From NCBI GenBank assembly GCA_027622975.1, contig JAQBVN010000026.1, positions 1-33,129 of the forward strand: DNA of 33,129 bases, read 5' to 3'. A program made the position numbers and the translations under genes. Under the pieces are notes generated by a model. It ran no database searches. It saw only the letters and a list, made by a program, of their open reading frames with translations, and was not told the origin of the DNA. This stretch comes from Bacteroidota bacterium. Its GTDB lineage: Bacteria; Bacteroidota; Bacteroidia; Flavobacteriales_D; Sanyastnellaceae. Below, one piece after another: positions 22,691 to 30,926 of this stretch (the first letter of the stretch is position 1; each line of letters opens with the position of its first letter).

Positions 22691-23797
22691 ATGGATTGGA
22701 CAGCAGGGGACATCTCATGCGAGGTGGAGCAAGACATGGGCCGTGGATCGGAACCTTGGGCATGGATGGCGTTGCTTGCACGTCCTGGGTCAGGAGTTCA
22801 AGCGGCGAGGCGGGATGTCGTGATGGGGGGAAATGCCGTCAATGCATGGAATCGTTGGGAGTCGGGGAACCGTGTCGCGGCAGTGGACGTGGGGTCACGG
22901 GTGGATCACCAAGTCGAGGCATTGCAAATCTTGGGGGCTTGGGTGGTCTTGTGGACGGATGCAACGTACCCTTGGTTGCTGCGGGAAATTCATGATCCAC
23001 CCCCTGTGTTGTTTGGATTGGGAAGGCTTGCCGAGAACCGGGCCTGGGCACGCGGGTTGTCTGTGGTGGGGACACGGGCTTGCCAGCCCCGCGGCGTTGA
23101 TTGGGCGTCGGAGGTCGCCAGGGACTGGCAAGAGGCTGGGGGCACCGTGGTAAGTGGCTTGGCCCGAGGGATTGATGCGGCAGCGCATCGTGCAGCCTTG
23201 GACGATACGGTGGCTGTGCTGCCATGTGGTTTGGACGCCATCCATCCTGCCATCCATGCTCCTCTCGCCGCGGAAATTGTGGCCCGAGGCGGTCTCTTGC
23301 TCACGGAGCAACCACCGGGGGCTTCGGTGGAACGCTGGATGTTTGCAGCGCGCAACCGCCTTGTGACAGGGTTGACGCCAGCCACGTTGGTCGTTCAAAG
23401 CCCGGCGAGGGGAGGATCGTTGATTTCTGCCCAATGCGCGCTGGACCAAAATCGCGAAGTGTATGCCATGTGGGACCCTGCCATGGGAACGTCGTGGTCG
23501 GGAAACCGATTCCTTGTGTGGTCTGGAGCTGCTCAAGGTGTGCGAAACCCCACCCATTTGTATCACGTCATGTCAGGGTCCCAACCAGCTTGGCAGGAAA
23601 CGCCACTTCGAGGCGTCACCGAAGCGCCGTGGTTGAAGGACGTGTGGTGCGCCTTGGATGGCCGAAAGGGCATGCACCCGAATCGCCTTGCCCAGCAATG
23701 CGGTTTGGATGAGGGCATGCTTGGTCAAGCTTTGTTCAGCCTGGAAAGTCGAGGGTTGGCCCGACGCACATGGGGTGGGAAGTGGTTGCGGTGCTGA
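22691..23797 (+). CDS. dprA: DNA-processing protein DprA
   Basis: DprA protects incoming single-stranded DNA during natural transformation and loads RecA. In the 368-residue reading, an N-terminal helical part (LLARPGSGVQAARRD) precedes the Rossmann-like core, with SVVGTRACQPRGVDWA, the hallmark SGLARGIDAAAHRAAL, AVLPCGLDAIHP, AARNRLVTGL and GGSLISA. A C-terminal winged-helix domain follows (MHPNRLAQQCGLDEGMLGQAL). The start is uncertain: ATG at 22736 has a GAGGTGGAG just upstream, while ATG at 22691 is preceded by TCTTTTTG (22678-22685), a near -7 box ending 5 nt before it, as for other genes here. I chose 22691. It implies competence potential. The gene converges on the antiporter gene 7 nt away. 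Confidence 0.93.
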   Translation: MDWTAGDISCEVEQDMGRGSEPWAWMALLARPGSGVQAARRDVVMGGNAVNAWNRWESGNRVAAVDVGSRVDHQVEALQILGAWVVLWTDATYPWLLREIHDPPPVLFGLGRLAENRAWARGLSVVGTRACQPRGVDWASEVARDWQEAGGTVVSGLARGIDAAAHRAALDDTVAVLPCGLDAIHPAIHAPLAAEIVARGGLLLTEQPPGASVERWMFAARNRLVTGLTPATLVVQSPARGGSLISAQCALDQNREVYAMWDPAMGTSWSGNRFLVWSGAAQGVRNPTHLYHVMSGSQPAWQETPLRGVTEAPWLKDVWCALDGRKGMHPNRLAQQCGLDEGMLGQALFSLESRGLARRTWGGKWLRC

Positions 23798-23804
23798 CCT
23801 TGCC

Positions 23805-25190
23805 TCAAGTCTCGGACCCGCCAAGGGTCTGCTGCCCGCCAAGGGCCTCCGGCCTCTCCACCTGGCCTCCCCCATCATGGACAGAAGGCAGCACCTCCAG
23901 CTCATGGTCTGCCACAGGTTGGATGCCACCACCTGATTGGATCAGGGCCGCTGTCATCACGAGCGAGGTGGCCAAAATGACCACGAGCAGGATGCCTTGG
24001 TCAAAGCCCGGCCACACCAACTCGGGATGTTGGGATTCCAGAGCGAAGAACAGCAGGATGGTGATCAAGCCTCTTGGGGCGATGTACAGCAACGGGGCAA
24101 CAGGTCGTTTGCCCATGGACAAAAGCAACGCGAGACGCACACCGTAGAGGAGCAAGCAAATCACCAGCCCAAAGAAGACCACCTCGATGTCTGTGACTGC
24201 AGCCAAGCTTACCGTCATCCCAAAAATCACGAAGAAAAACGTTCGAATCACGAATGCACTTTCCAAGGTCAGCACATGAAAGTCGTGGTGAAGTGCTTTC
24301 ATACGATCATCCCGAAGCAGGTTTCCGGGCCACCCCTTGGTCACCCCTAACCAATTGGGAAAGAATAATTTGTGATTGTTGAGCATCAACCCAAAAATCA
24401 AAATCAACACGAGCGGGCTGAGGTGCAGCAGTTTTTGGATGGCGTAAATGAGAAGCAGCACGGCGATGCTCAAGAACAGGCGAACACCGCTTTCAATTTT
24501 TTGAAGCACAAACACCATCAGGTAGGCGACCACCACCGAGATGACCAAGGTTCCCACCAAGTTGTAGACAATGTTCAGCACGACCTCACCTCCCGAGGCG
24601 GCTTCTTGGTTTCCAAGCAGCAGGTAGAATGCCATGATGCCGAAGATGTCCGAGAAGGTGCTTTCGTAGACCATGAATTCTCGGGGTTCTCTGGCCAAAC
24701 CACCCACGCTAGGAATGATGATGGCGCTGCTCATGATGGACAAGGGAATCCCATAGACAGCGGCATTGAGCCAAGGCATGTCCATGAGATGATGCAACAG
24801 CAGGGCGATGGCTCCCGTGCTGAGGACCAAGGCTGCCAAGGCCAGAGCCGCGCTTTTGAGAATGAGCGGGAGTTTGGCCTTGCTCAATTCAAGTTCCAGA
24901 GCGGCCTCGAGAACAATGAAAATCAACCCCACCGTCCCGAGCAATTCCAGCACCAAGCTTTCAAAAGGGATGTCGGTCAGTCCAACGGCGTTGAATCCCT
25001 GGCGAATGGCGATGCCCATGGCGATGAGCACAAGGACGCTCGGGATGTTGGTTCGACGGGCGAGCAGGTTGGCGAAATAGCTCAGGATGATGACCGTGCT
25101 CCCTCCAATGACGAGTCCGTAGGCATTGATGTGCTCCACGCCGAGGTCGAGCATGTTCAAAAGCGCGAGGTGCAAGGAAAGAAGGTTCAT
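23805..25190 (-). CDS. Cation:proton antiporter (CPA family, KefB/NhaP-like)
   Basis: The 461-residue protein is an integral membrane antiporter with about a dozen hydrophobic helices. Recognisable stretches are YFANLLARRTNIPSVLVLIA near the start, EALELELSK, the unwound-helix region ESTFSDIFGIMAFYLLLG, TFFFVIFGMTVSLAAVTD, and late APRGLITILLFFALES, all as in bacterial sodium or potassium/proton exchangers of the CPA superfamily. It would exchange Na+ or K+ for H+ and serve pH or salt homeostasis. No RCK/TrkA regulatory domain is attached; the tail after about residue 425 is short and Gly-rich. It begins 9 nt after the rseP stop, so the two form an operon. Confidence 0.9.
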   Translation of the reverse strand: MNLLSLHLALLNMLDLGVEHINAYGLVIGGSTVIILSYFANLLARRTNIPSVLVLIAMGIAIRQGFNAVGLTDIPFESLVLELLGTVGLIFIVLEAALELELSKAKLPLILKSAALALAALVLSTGAIALLLHHLMDMPWLNAAVYGIPLSIMSSAIIIPSVGGLAREPREFMVYESTFSDIFGIMAFYLLLGNQEAASGGEVVLNIVYNLVGTLVISVVVAYLMVFVLQKIESGVRLFLSIAVLLLIYAIQKLLHLSPLVLILIFGLMLNNHKLFFPNWLGVTKGWPGNLLRDDRMKALHHDFHVLTLESAFVIRTFFFVIFGMTVSLAAVTDIEVVFFGLVICLLLYGVRLALLLSMGKRPVAPLLYIAPRGLITILLFFALESQHPELVWPGFDQGILLVVILATSLVMTAALIQSGGGIQPVADHELEVLPSVHDGGGQVERPEALGGQQTLGGSET

Positions 25191-25199
25191 GGCCTCATA

Positions 25200-26528
25200 T
25201 CATCCAAAACCTCCCGTGAACAGGCGCCAAAAATCATTACCCAAGGCGAAAATCATCAGAGAAAGCAACACGATGATGCCCACCATTTGGGCCCGCTCCA
25301 GAAGCTTTTCAGGGGCAGGTCGACCAGCGATCATTTCATACAAGGTGAACATGACGTGCCCACCGTCGAGTGCCGGTATTGGCAGGAGGTTCATGAAGGC
25401 CAAAATGAGTGAGAAAAAGGCGGTGTTTCGCCAAAAAATCTCCCAGTCCCAGCCGGCGTCAAAAATGCTCCCAAACGTGACCAAACTTCCGACTTGGGAT
25501 GCCCCGGACTTGGTAAACAGGAAGCGCATGGAACGCACGTAGTCCTTGAGGGTTTCCCACGCCGTGGTGTACCCATGCGTGATGGCCTCCAAGGCACCGT
25601 AGCTGATGTGCTCCGTTGGGAAGGCGTCGGCATAATGGGCCAAACTGTGCACTGCGAAGCCCAAACTTCCCGTGCTGTCTGGCACTGCATCGAGCTGGAT
25701 GGTTGTTCCAGCCCTCTCCACGGTCAATCGAATCGGGGTTTCTGGATGGGCTTGAATGGCCTCTCTGACGGTTTCGTAGTACGGGAGCGTCATGTCCCCC
25801 ACAGCCACAATGCGGTCGCCCACTTCGAGTCCAGCTTGTTGGGCCCGGCTGAGAGAATCCACCACAAGGATGTCACAAGGGAACAGCAAAGAGAAGGGGC
25901 GACGAATGCCTTTGTCGATGAAGGTCTGGCCAAGTTCTTGGTCCAATTCAATACGCACCATGCGGCCGTTGCGCAGAACGTCCACAGCCTTGACTTTTTG
26001 GTTGAATCCCTGCATGCGCAAGTCATCGTAGTACGCCAATTCTTGACCGTTGTAGCCCAGGATGCGGTCGCCATCCTGAAATCCAAGCACCTCCAAGGCG
26101 GGGTCGACGTTGACAGCGTGGACGTTGGGAAGTTTGGTTTCTCCCCAGGTCAACAGCACACCGCTGTAAATCACAAAGCCAAGGATGAGGTTGACGATGA
26201 TGCCTCCGAGCATGATGATCAGGCGCTGCCACGCTGGCTTGGAACGAAACTCCCATGGCTTGGCGGGTTGGGACATCTGCTCAGTGTCCATGCTCTCATC
26301 AATCATCCCGGCAATTTTCACGTAACCGCCCAATGGCAACCAACCAATGCCCCACTCCGTGTCTCCAATTTGCTTTTTGAACAAGGAGAATCCCGGGTTC
26401 ATGAAGAGGTAGAATTTTTCCACCCGGGTTTTGAAGGCGCGTGCCGCCCAGTAGTGACCCAATTCGTGGAGAACCACCAAAATGGACAAACTCAACAGCA
26501 ATTGGGCGGCTTTGATCAGGGCAACCAT
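25200..26528 (-). CDS. rseP: RseP-type site-2 (RIP) metalloprotease
   Basis: This inner-membrane zinc protease performs regulated intramembrane cleavage, for example of anti-sigma factors after a first cut. In the 442 residues the zinc motif H21-E-L-G-H25 lies in the first helix. Two PDZ-like domains follow in the periplasm (around GFQDGDRILGYNGQE and AGLEVGDRIVAVGDM), and the third ligand lies in NLLPIPALDGG (D388). A C-terminal helix completes the fold. The frame is open far upstream, but ATG at 26528 gives the family start (MVALIKAAQLLLSLSIL). A perfect -7 box TACCTTTG lies 38 nt upstream. The antiporter gene follows closely. dxr, often its neighbour in Bacteroidota, is absent. Confidence 0.95.
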   Translation of the reverse strand: MVALIKAAQLLLSLSILVVLHELGHYWAARAFKTRVEKFYLFMNPGFSLFKKQIGDTEWGIGWLPLGGYVKIAGMIDESMDTEQMSQPAKPWEFRSKPAWQRLIIMLGGIIVNLILGFVIYSGVLLTWGETKLPNVHAVNVDPALEVLGFQDGDRILGYNGQELAYYDDLRMQGFNQKVKAVDVLRNGRMVRIELDQELGQTFIDKGIRRPFSLLFPCDILVVDSLSRAQQAGLEVGDRIVAVGDMTLPYYETVREAIQAHPETPIRLTVERAGTTIQLDAVPDSTGSLGFAVHSLAHYADAFPTEHISYGALEAITHGYTTAWETLKDYVRSMRFLFTKSGASQVGSLVTFGSIFDAGWDWEIFWRNTAFFSLILAFMNLLPIPALDGGHVMFTLYEMIAGRPAPEKLLERAQMVGIIVLLSLMIFALGNDFWRLFTGGFG

Positions 26529-26566
26529 GTCGAAAATCTCAGGGTCAAAGGTCTTTGTGAAAGCCC

Positions 26567-26574
26567 CAAAGGTA
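26567..26574 (-). promoter_or_regulatory. -7 box TACCTTTG of rseP
   Basis: The minus strand shows an exact TAnnTTTG, giving a leader of about 35 nt. The nearest TTG is 24 nt upstream, longer than the usual 19-21. Confidence 0.5.
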
Positions 26575-26673
26575 CGTCGGGGCAGCGCCGGCATTCCGCA
26601 ATCCACGTCGTGTTGCTCACAACGAAATGAAAAGGCGACGGAGATGCGGCTTTGTGTGTGCAACTTGGACCCC

Positions 26674-29085
26674 ATGAAGCGCATTCCTTGGACATGGGTG
26701 TTGTGGCTGGCCGGCTTGGGACCCTTGCTCGGTCTGGCGGGTTTGGTCATGCTGGCTCTGATGGGTGATTTGCCCGACACGGAGGCCCTGGCCAACCCCA
26801 AGACGGACTTGGCCACGAAGGTCTATTCACTCGACGGGAAGGTGCTGGGGCGTTACTACACCGAAAATCGTTCGGACGCGCGCTTTGAGACCCTCCCGCC
26901 CCACCTCGTGGATGCCCTGATTAGCACGGAGGACGCCCGTTTTGAGGAACATTCTGGCATTGATTTCATTGGCCTTGCCAGGGCCATTGCCTTCATGGGG
27001 AAGAGAGGTGGGGGCTCGACCGTGACCCAACAATTGGCCAAACTTCTGTTCACGGACAAGTACGAGACCACGAGTTTTTTGGAACGAGCAGTGCTCCAAA
27101 AACCCAAGGAATGGATCATCGCCGCGCGTTTGGAACGGCATTACACCAAAGAGGAAATCGTGGCTTTGTATTTGAACCGCTACGACTTCATCAATCAAGC
27201 GGTGGGTATCGAGAGCGCTGCCAATGTGTACTTCAACAAGCCTGCCTCAGAGCTGAACGTCCAAGAATCGGCGATGCTCGTGGGGATGCTCAAGAACAGC
27301 GCCCTGTACAACCCGCTTCGTCGTCCGGATATGGTTCAGGGGCGCAGGAATGTGGTGCTTTCGCAAATGGTCAAATACGGACATCTAGACCCTGCTGTTG
27401 CCGATTCATTGAGTGCCTTGCCACTCGGACTTCAGTTCCAAAGGGTCAGTCACGACGAGGGCGCCGCGCCGTATTTCAGGGAAACCTTGCGGGCCCGCTT
27501 GAAGGAGATGTTGGCCCGCAAGGACAAGGCTGGACATTACGTGCTGGCCAAAGCAGATGGTTCTCCGTACGACATGTATCGCGATGGCCTCAGGGTGATC
27601 ACCACCATTGACAGCCGGATGCAGGCCTATGCCGAACAGGCGGTGCATCGCCATTTGGCCGGGGAGTTGCAGGGGAGTTTTGACCGAGACATTGCCAGGC
27701 GCCCTAAGAATGTTGCTCCCTTTTTTGAGGACATTGACCCCAAGGCGAGACAGGCCATCCTCGATGTAGCGATGCGTGATTCGGACCGTTACAAAAAAGG
27801 CGTCGGCCAACTTTGCCCTTCCTGCAACCGTCCCGGCTTTTACATCCATGAGGTTCAGGGCAAGCAACATGAATGCGATCCTGAAAAGGGAGGGTGTGGC
27901 CATGTGTGGCCCGCTCAATCAGACAAGGAATTGCGCGCGGAATTCAAGGTCCCCACCGCCATGAAGGTCTTCTCCCACCATGGGGCCATCGACACGGTGT
28001 TGTCCCCGATGGACAGCATCCTTCATCGAAAGGGGATTCTTCATGCGGGTTTGGTTTCCATGGAGCCGAGCACGGGCCACATCAAAGCTTGGGTGGGAGG
28101 CATTGACTACAAGTACTTTCAATACGACAACGTTGGACAAAGCCGCAGGCAGGTGGGGTCTACGTTCAAGCCCTTCGTCTATGCAACCGCCCTTCGTTTG
28201 GGAGCGGAACCGTGTGACGAATACCCCAACCAAAAAACGTGCATCGACCTTCCCCCCGGCAGCGACCCCCCGCGCTGGTGTCCTGACAACAGCGATGAGG
28301 AATATGGTGAGATGGTGACCCTGGAGTATGCTTTGGCCAACTCCATGAATACGGTGACAGCCAAATTGATCAAGGACTATGGAACCAAGCGCGTCATCGA
28401 CCTTGCTCATGCTTTGGGGGTGGAAAGCGACATCCCCAATGTGCCGTCCATTGCCTTGGGTGTGGCGCAATTGACCCTTCGCGAGTTGGTCAGTGCCAAT
28501 GCGTCGTTGGTGAACCAAGGGGTGTACGTGGAACCCACCTTCATTGCGAGGATTGAAGACCGGTTTGGCAACCCGATCTACGAGCCACTGCAAGACATCC
28601 GGCAGGGGCTTGACGAGGCCACGGCATATCGCGTGGTTCGCATGATGAAAGGTGTGGTGGACGGGGCTTGGAATGAGGAGACGCAGGCAAGCATGGGCAC
28701 GGGCATTCGGCTGCGCTACGATTCGGACAAACGCGATTACGACGGAATCAAGGTTCCCATGGCCGGGAAAACAGGGACCACCCAAAACAACACGGACGGT
28801 TGGTTCATGGGGCTGACCCCGGACTTGGTCACTGGTGTTTGGGTGGGCGCTCAGGATCCCACGGTTCGTTTCTCAACCACGCGTTTGGGCCAGGGGGCCA
28901 ATACAGCCCTGCCTATTTACGGCTTCTACATGAAGGATGTCTACGCCGATGTCAACTTGGGCGTAAGCCAAAAGGATTTTGTGCGGCCAGAAAGTCTGGG
29001 CGGCGATACACTGACGTGCAAACAAATCGCCGCCCTGCGAGGCCCTACCTTTGATCCGCTGGACGACGATGATTTGTTCAACTGA
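26674..29085 (+). CDS. mrcA: Class A penicillin-binding protein (PBP1A-like) with four-cysteine insertion
   Basis: This bifunctional enzyme polymerises glycan strands and cross-links peptides in the periplasm. Of 803 residues, a membrane anchor fills about 8-32. The glycosyltransferase domain has E86 in STEDARFEEHSG and GGSTVTQQLAKL. The transpeptidase has S496-T-F-K499, S557-M-N559 and K699-T-G701. Between the domains, at about 381-408, is an insertion with C381-x2-C384-x16-C401-x6-C408 followed by GHVWP, resembling a zinc ribbon; this is unusual for an exported, oxidising compartment. ATG at 26674 gives a short basic head before the anchor (MKRIPWTWVLW); an in-frame ATG at 26644 is possible. 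It is divergent from rseP. A GC hairpin (29087-29102) follows the stop. Confidence 0.95.
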   Translation: MKRIPWTWVLWLAGLGPLLGLAGLVMLALMGDLPDTEALANPKTDLATKVYSLDGKVLGRYYTENRSDARFETLPPHLVDALISTEDARFEEHSGIDFIGLARAIAFMGKRGGGSTVTQQLAKLLFTDKYETTSFLERAVLQKPKEWIIAARLERHYTKEEIVALYLNRYDFINQAVGIESAANVYFNKPASELNVQESAMLVGMLKNSALYNPLRRPDMVQGRRNVVLSQMVKYGHLDPAVADSLSALPLGLQFQRVSHDEGAAPYFRETLRARLKEMLARKDKAGHYVLAKADGSPYDMYRDGLRVITTIDSRMQAYAEQAVHRHLAGELQGSFDRDIARRPKNVAPFFEDIDPKARQAILDVAMRDSDRYKKGVGQLCPSCNRPGFYIHEVQGKQHECDPEKGGCGHVWPAQSDKELRAEFKVPTAMKVFSHHGAIDTVLSPMDSILHRKGILHAGLVSMEPSTGHIKAWVGGIDYKYFQYDNVGQSRRQVGSTFKPFVYATALRLGAEPCDEYPNQKTCIDLPPGSDPPRWCPDNSDEEYGEMVTLEYALANSMNTVTAKLIKDYGTKRVIDLAHALGVESDIPNVPSIALGVAQLTLRELVSANASLVNQGVYVEPTFIARIEDRFGNPIYEPLQDIRQGLDEATAYRVVRMMKGVVDGAWNEETQASMGTGIRLRYDSDKRDYDGIKVPMAGKTGTTQNNTDGWFMGLTPDLVTGVWVGAQDPTVRFSTTRLGQGANTALPIYGFYMKDVYADVNLGVSQKDFVRPESLGGDTLTCKQIAALRGPTFDPLDDDDLFN

Positions 29086-29086
29086 G

Positions 29087-29102
29087 GCCCCGTCCTCGGG
29101 GC
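29087..29102 (+). terminator. GC hairpin after the penicillin-binding protein gene
   Basis: GCCCCG (29087-29092) pairs with CGGGGC (29097-29102) around TCCT, starting 1 nt after the stop codon. No strong T-run follows, so termination would be partial at best. Confidence 0.35.
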
Positions 29103-29130
29103 GGGAATCCTTTCCGGTGACCCCAAAATC

Positions 29131-29166
29131 GAGCGACATCGAGCGACAACAAAGAGCGACAACAAA
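29131..29166 (+). repeat. 13-bp tandem repeat just upstream of scoA
   Basis: GAGCGACAACAAA occurs twice head to tail (29141-29153 and 29154-29166), preceded by a partial copy GAGCGACATC (29131-29140). The array ends 2 nt before the scoA ATG and therefore occupies the whole translation-initiation region. The A-rich ends may aid initiation, as there is no canonical ribosome-binding site. Confidence 0.85.
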
Positions 29167-29168
29167 CG

Positions 29169-29882
29169 ATGGCAATTTCCAAAGTGGTACAAGGTCCGGA
29201 GGCCGCCCTTGAAGGGGTGACCAACGGGATGACGCTGATGCTGGGAGGGTTTGGCCTGTGTGGCATCCCCGAACGAAGCATTGCGGAATTGGTGCGCCTG
29301 GGCGTGCGAGATTTGACGTGCATTTCCAACAATGCGGGGGTCGATGACTTCGGTTTGGGATTGCTTCTCCAGAACCGCCAAATCCGGAAAATGATTTCCT
29401 CCTATGTGGGGGAAAACGACGAGTTTGAACGACAGATGTTAAGCGGGGAACTCGAAGTGGATCTCATTCCTCAAGGATCTCTTGCGGAGCGATGCCGCGC
29501 GGGGGGTGCAGGAATCCCCGCGTTTTTTACCCCGGCAGGTTATGGTACGGAGGTGGCAGAAGGGAAGGAGGTTCGCATGTTTGATGGCAAACCCCACATC
29601 CTAGAATCCGCCCTGACTGCGGACTTTGCGTTTGTCAAAGCCTGGAAGGGAGACACAGCGGGCAACTTGGTGTACAAAGCGACGGCCAAGAATTTCAACC
29701 CCATGATGGCCATGGCTGGCCGCATCACAGTGGCTGAGGTGGAAGAGCTCGTGCCGGTGGGCGAATTGGACCCCAATGCCATCCACACACCTGGCATCTT
29801 TGTCCAACGCATTTTCCAAGGCCAGAGCTATGAAAAGCGCATTGAGCAGCGCACGGTTCGTCCCCACAACCCATCAAACTGA
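29169..29882 (+). CDS. scoA: 3-oxoacid CoA-transferase subunit A
   Basis: This is the alpha subunit of a succinyl-CoA:3-ketoacid (or related) CoA-transferase, which activates acetoacetate with CoA from succinyl-CoA and links ketone or branched-chain catabolism to the TCA cycle. The 237-residue length is standard. The N-terminal MLGGFGLCGIPE glycine-rich motif, CISNNAGVDDFGLG, GENDEFERQMLSGELEVDL, and the GTPAF-like IPAFFTPAGYGTE are all present. The beta subunit starts 6 nt downstream. The closely related acetate or butyrate CoA-transferases share these motifs, so the donor is not certain. A 13-bp tandem repeat occupies the region before the ATG. Confidence 0.93.
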   Translation: MAISKVVQGPEAALEGVTNGMTLMLGGFGLCGIPERSIAELVRLGVRDLTCISNNAGVDDFGLGLLLQNRQIRKMISSYVGENDEFERQMLSGELEVDLIPQGSLAERCRAGGAGIPAFFTPAGYGTEVAEGKEVRMFDGKPHILESALTADFAFVKAWKGDTAGNLVYKATAKNFNPMMAMAGRITVAEVEELVPVGELDPNAIHTPGIFVQRIFQGQSYEKRIEQRTVRPHNPSN

Positions 29883-29888
29883 CGTGTC

Positions 29889-30545
29889 ATGTTGAACAAA
29901 GACGGCATTGCCCAGCGAATCGCTCAGGAGGTCAAAGACGGATGGTATGTCAACCTCGGCATTGGAATTCCCACCTTGGTGGCCAACCACATCCCGGAGG
30001 GTTTGGACGTGGAATTTCAAAGTGAAAATGGGATTCTTGGCATGGGGCCTTTTCCCTGGGAGGGTGAAGAAGACGCGGACCTGATCAACGCGGGCAAACA
30101 GACGATCACTGCCATGCCGGGCGCGGTGTACTTCGACAGCGCAACGTCGTTTGCCATGATTCGTGGTCGCCATGTCCAGTTGACGGTGCTCGGGGCCATG
30201 GAAGTGGCCGCCAACGGGGACATTGCCAATTGGAAGATTCCAGGAAAAATGGTCAAAGGGATGGGTGGGGCCATGGATTTGGTCGCGTCTGCAGAGAACA
30301 TCATTGTGGCCATGCAACACACCAACCGCGCTGGAGAATCCAAACTCCTCGACGCATGCACCCTTCCTCTCACGGGCGTCGGGTGTGTGAAGCGTGTGGT
30401 AACCGACCTTGCGGTGCTCGACATCCGTGAGGGTGCGTTCCACTTGGTGGAGCGAGCCCCAGGGGTCAGTGTGGACCAGATCGTCGCGGCGACGGCCGGT
30501 CCCCTCGTGGTGCCCGATGACGTTCCTGAAATGTCCCTTGACTGA
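29889..30545 (+). CDS. scoB: 3-oxoacid CoA-transferase subunit B
   Basis: This is the catalytic beta subunit partnering scoA. The 218 residues include NLGIGIPTL (22-30) and the active-site glutamate E46 in [10 protein letters not shown], which forms the glutamyl-CoA intermediate in characterised members. The sequence continues with MKG-like [13 protein letters not shown] and a C-terminal TAGPLVV. It lies 6 nt after scoA, so the pair is co-transcribed and presumably made in equal amounts. The gene converges on folB 24 nt away, with only a weak inverted repeat (30545-30562) between. Confidence 0.94.
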   Translation: MLNKDGIAQRIAQEVKDGWYVNLGIGIPTLVANHIPEGLDVEFQSENGILGMGPFPWEGEEDADLINAGKQTITAMPGAVYFDSATSFAMIRGRHVQLTVLGAMEVAANGDIANWKIPGKMVKGMGGAMDLVASAENIIVAMQHTNRAGESKLLDACTLPLTGVGCVKRVVTDLAVLDIREGAFHLVERAPGVSVDQIVAATAGPLVVPDDVPEMSLD

Positions 30546-30569
30546 CCGCAGACGCGAGCGGTATGAGCC

Positions 30570-30926
30570 TCAACCCTGCATGACCACTGCGATGTGGTCG
30601 CAGTCTCCTCCGATGGGAGGCTGAAATTTGGCCAGCTGCACCTCCACCGCTTCTGCCATGGGCAGTTCAGCACGCAATGCGGAAACGATGCGCCCGCAAA
30701 CCTGTTCCACAAGTTTGCTTCGGACGGCCATTTCGCGCTGGACGATCCGATGCACATCGCAGTAGTCGATGGTTTGGCCGAGATCGTCTGAGATGGCACT
30801 CGCGGACAAATTCACCCACAGGATGACGTCCACACGGTATTCTTGGCCGATCACAGCCTCCTCCTCCATGCATCCATGGTGGCCCCAGAATCGAAGGCCT
30901 TTGACATGAATTTGGTTCCGGGTCAT
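30570..30926 (-). CDS. folB: Dihydroneopterin aldolase
   Basis: FolB cleaves 7,8-dihydroneopterin to 6-hydroxymethyl-dihydropterin and glycolaldehyde in folate synthesis. The 118-residue length is exact. The family start (IHVKGLRFWGHHGCMEEEA) holds the glycine/histidine loop and acidic residues that bind the pterin. IDYCDVHRIV is the conserved central segment, and the lysine in VQLAKFQPPI is the expected catalytic residue. It overlaps the gltX stop by 4 nt (ATGA), so translation is coupled to gltX. Confidence 0.95.
   Translation of the reverse strand: MTRNQIHVKGLRFWGHHGCMEEEAVIGQEYRVDVILWVNLSASAISDDLGQTIDYCDVHRIVQREMAVRSKLVEQVCGRIVSALRAELPMAEAVEVQLAKFQPPIGGDCDHIAVVMQG

Noticed and set aside
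24372-25412. Gln/His-rich open frame opposite the antiporter gene
   Set aside because: Composition is the mirror image of a hydrophobic membrane-protein gene on the other strand; no start signal or domain.
26482-26673. Longer N-terminus for the penicillin-binding protein
   Set aside because: It would overlap the divergent rseP start and promoter, and puts 64 unrelated residues before the membrane anchor.
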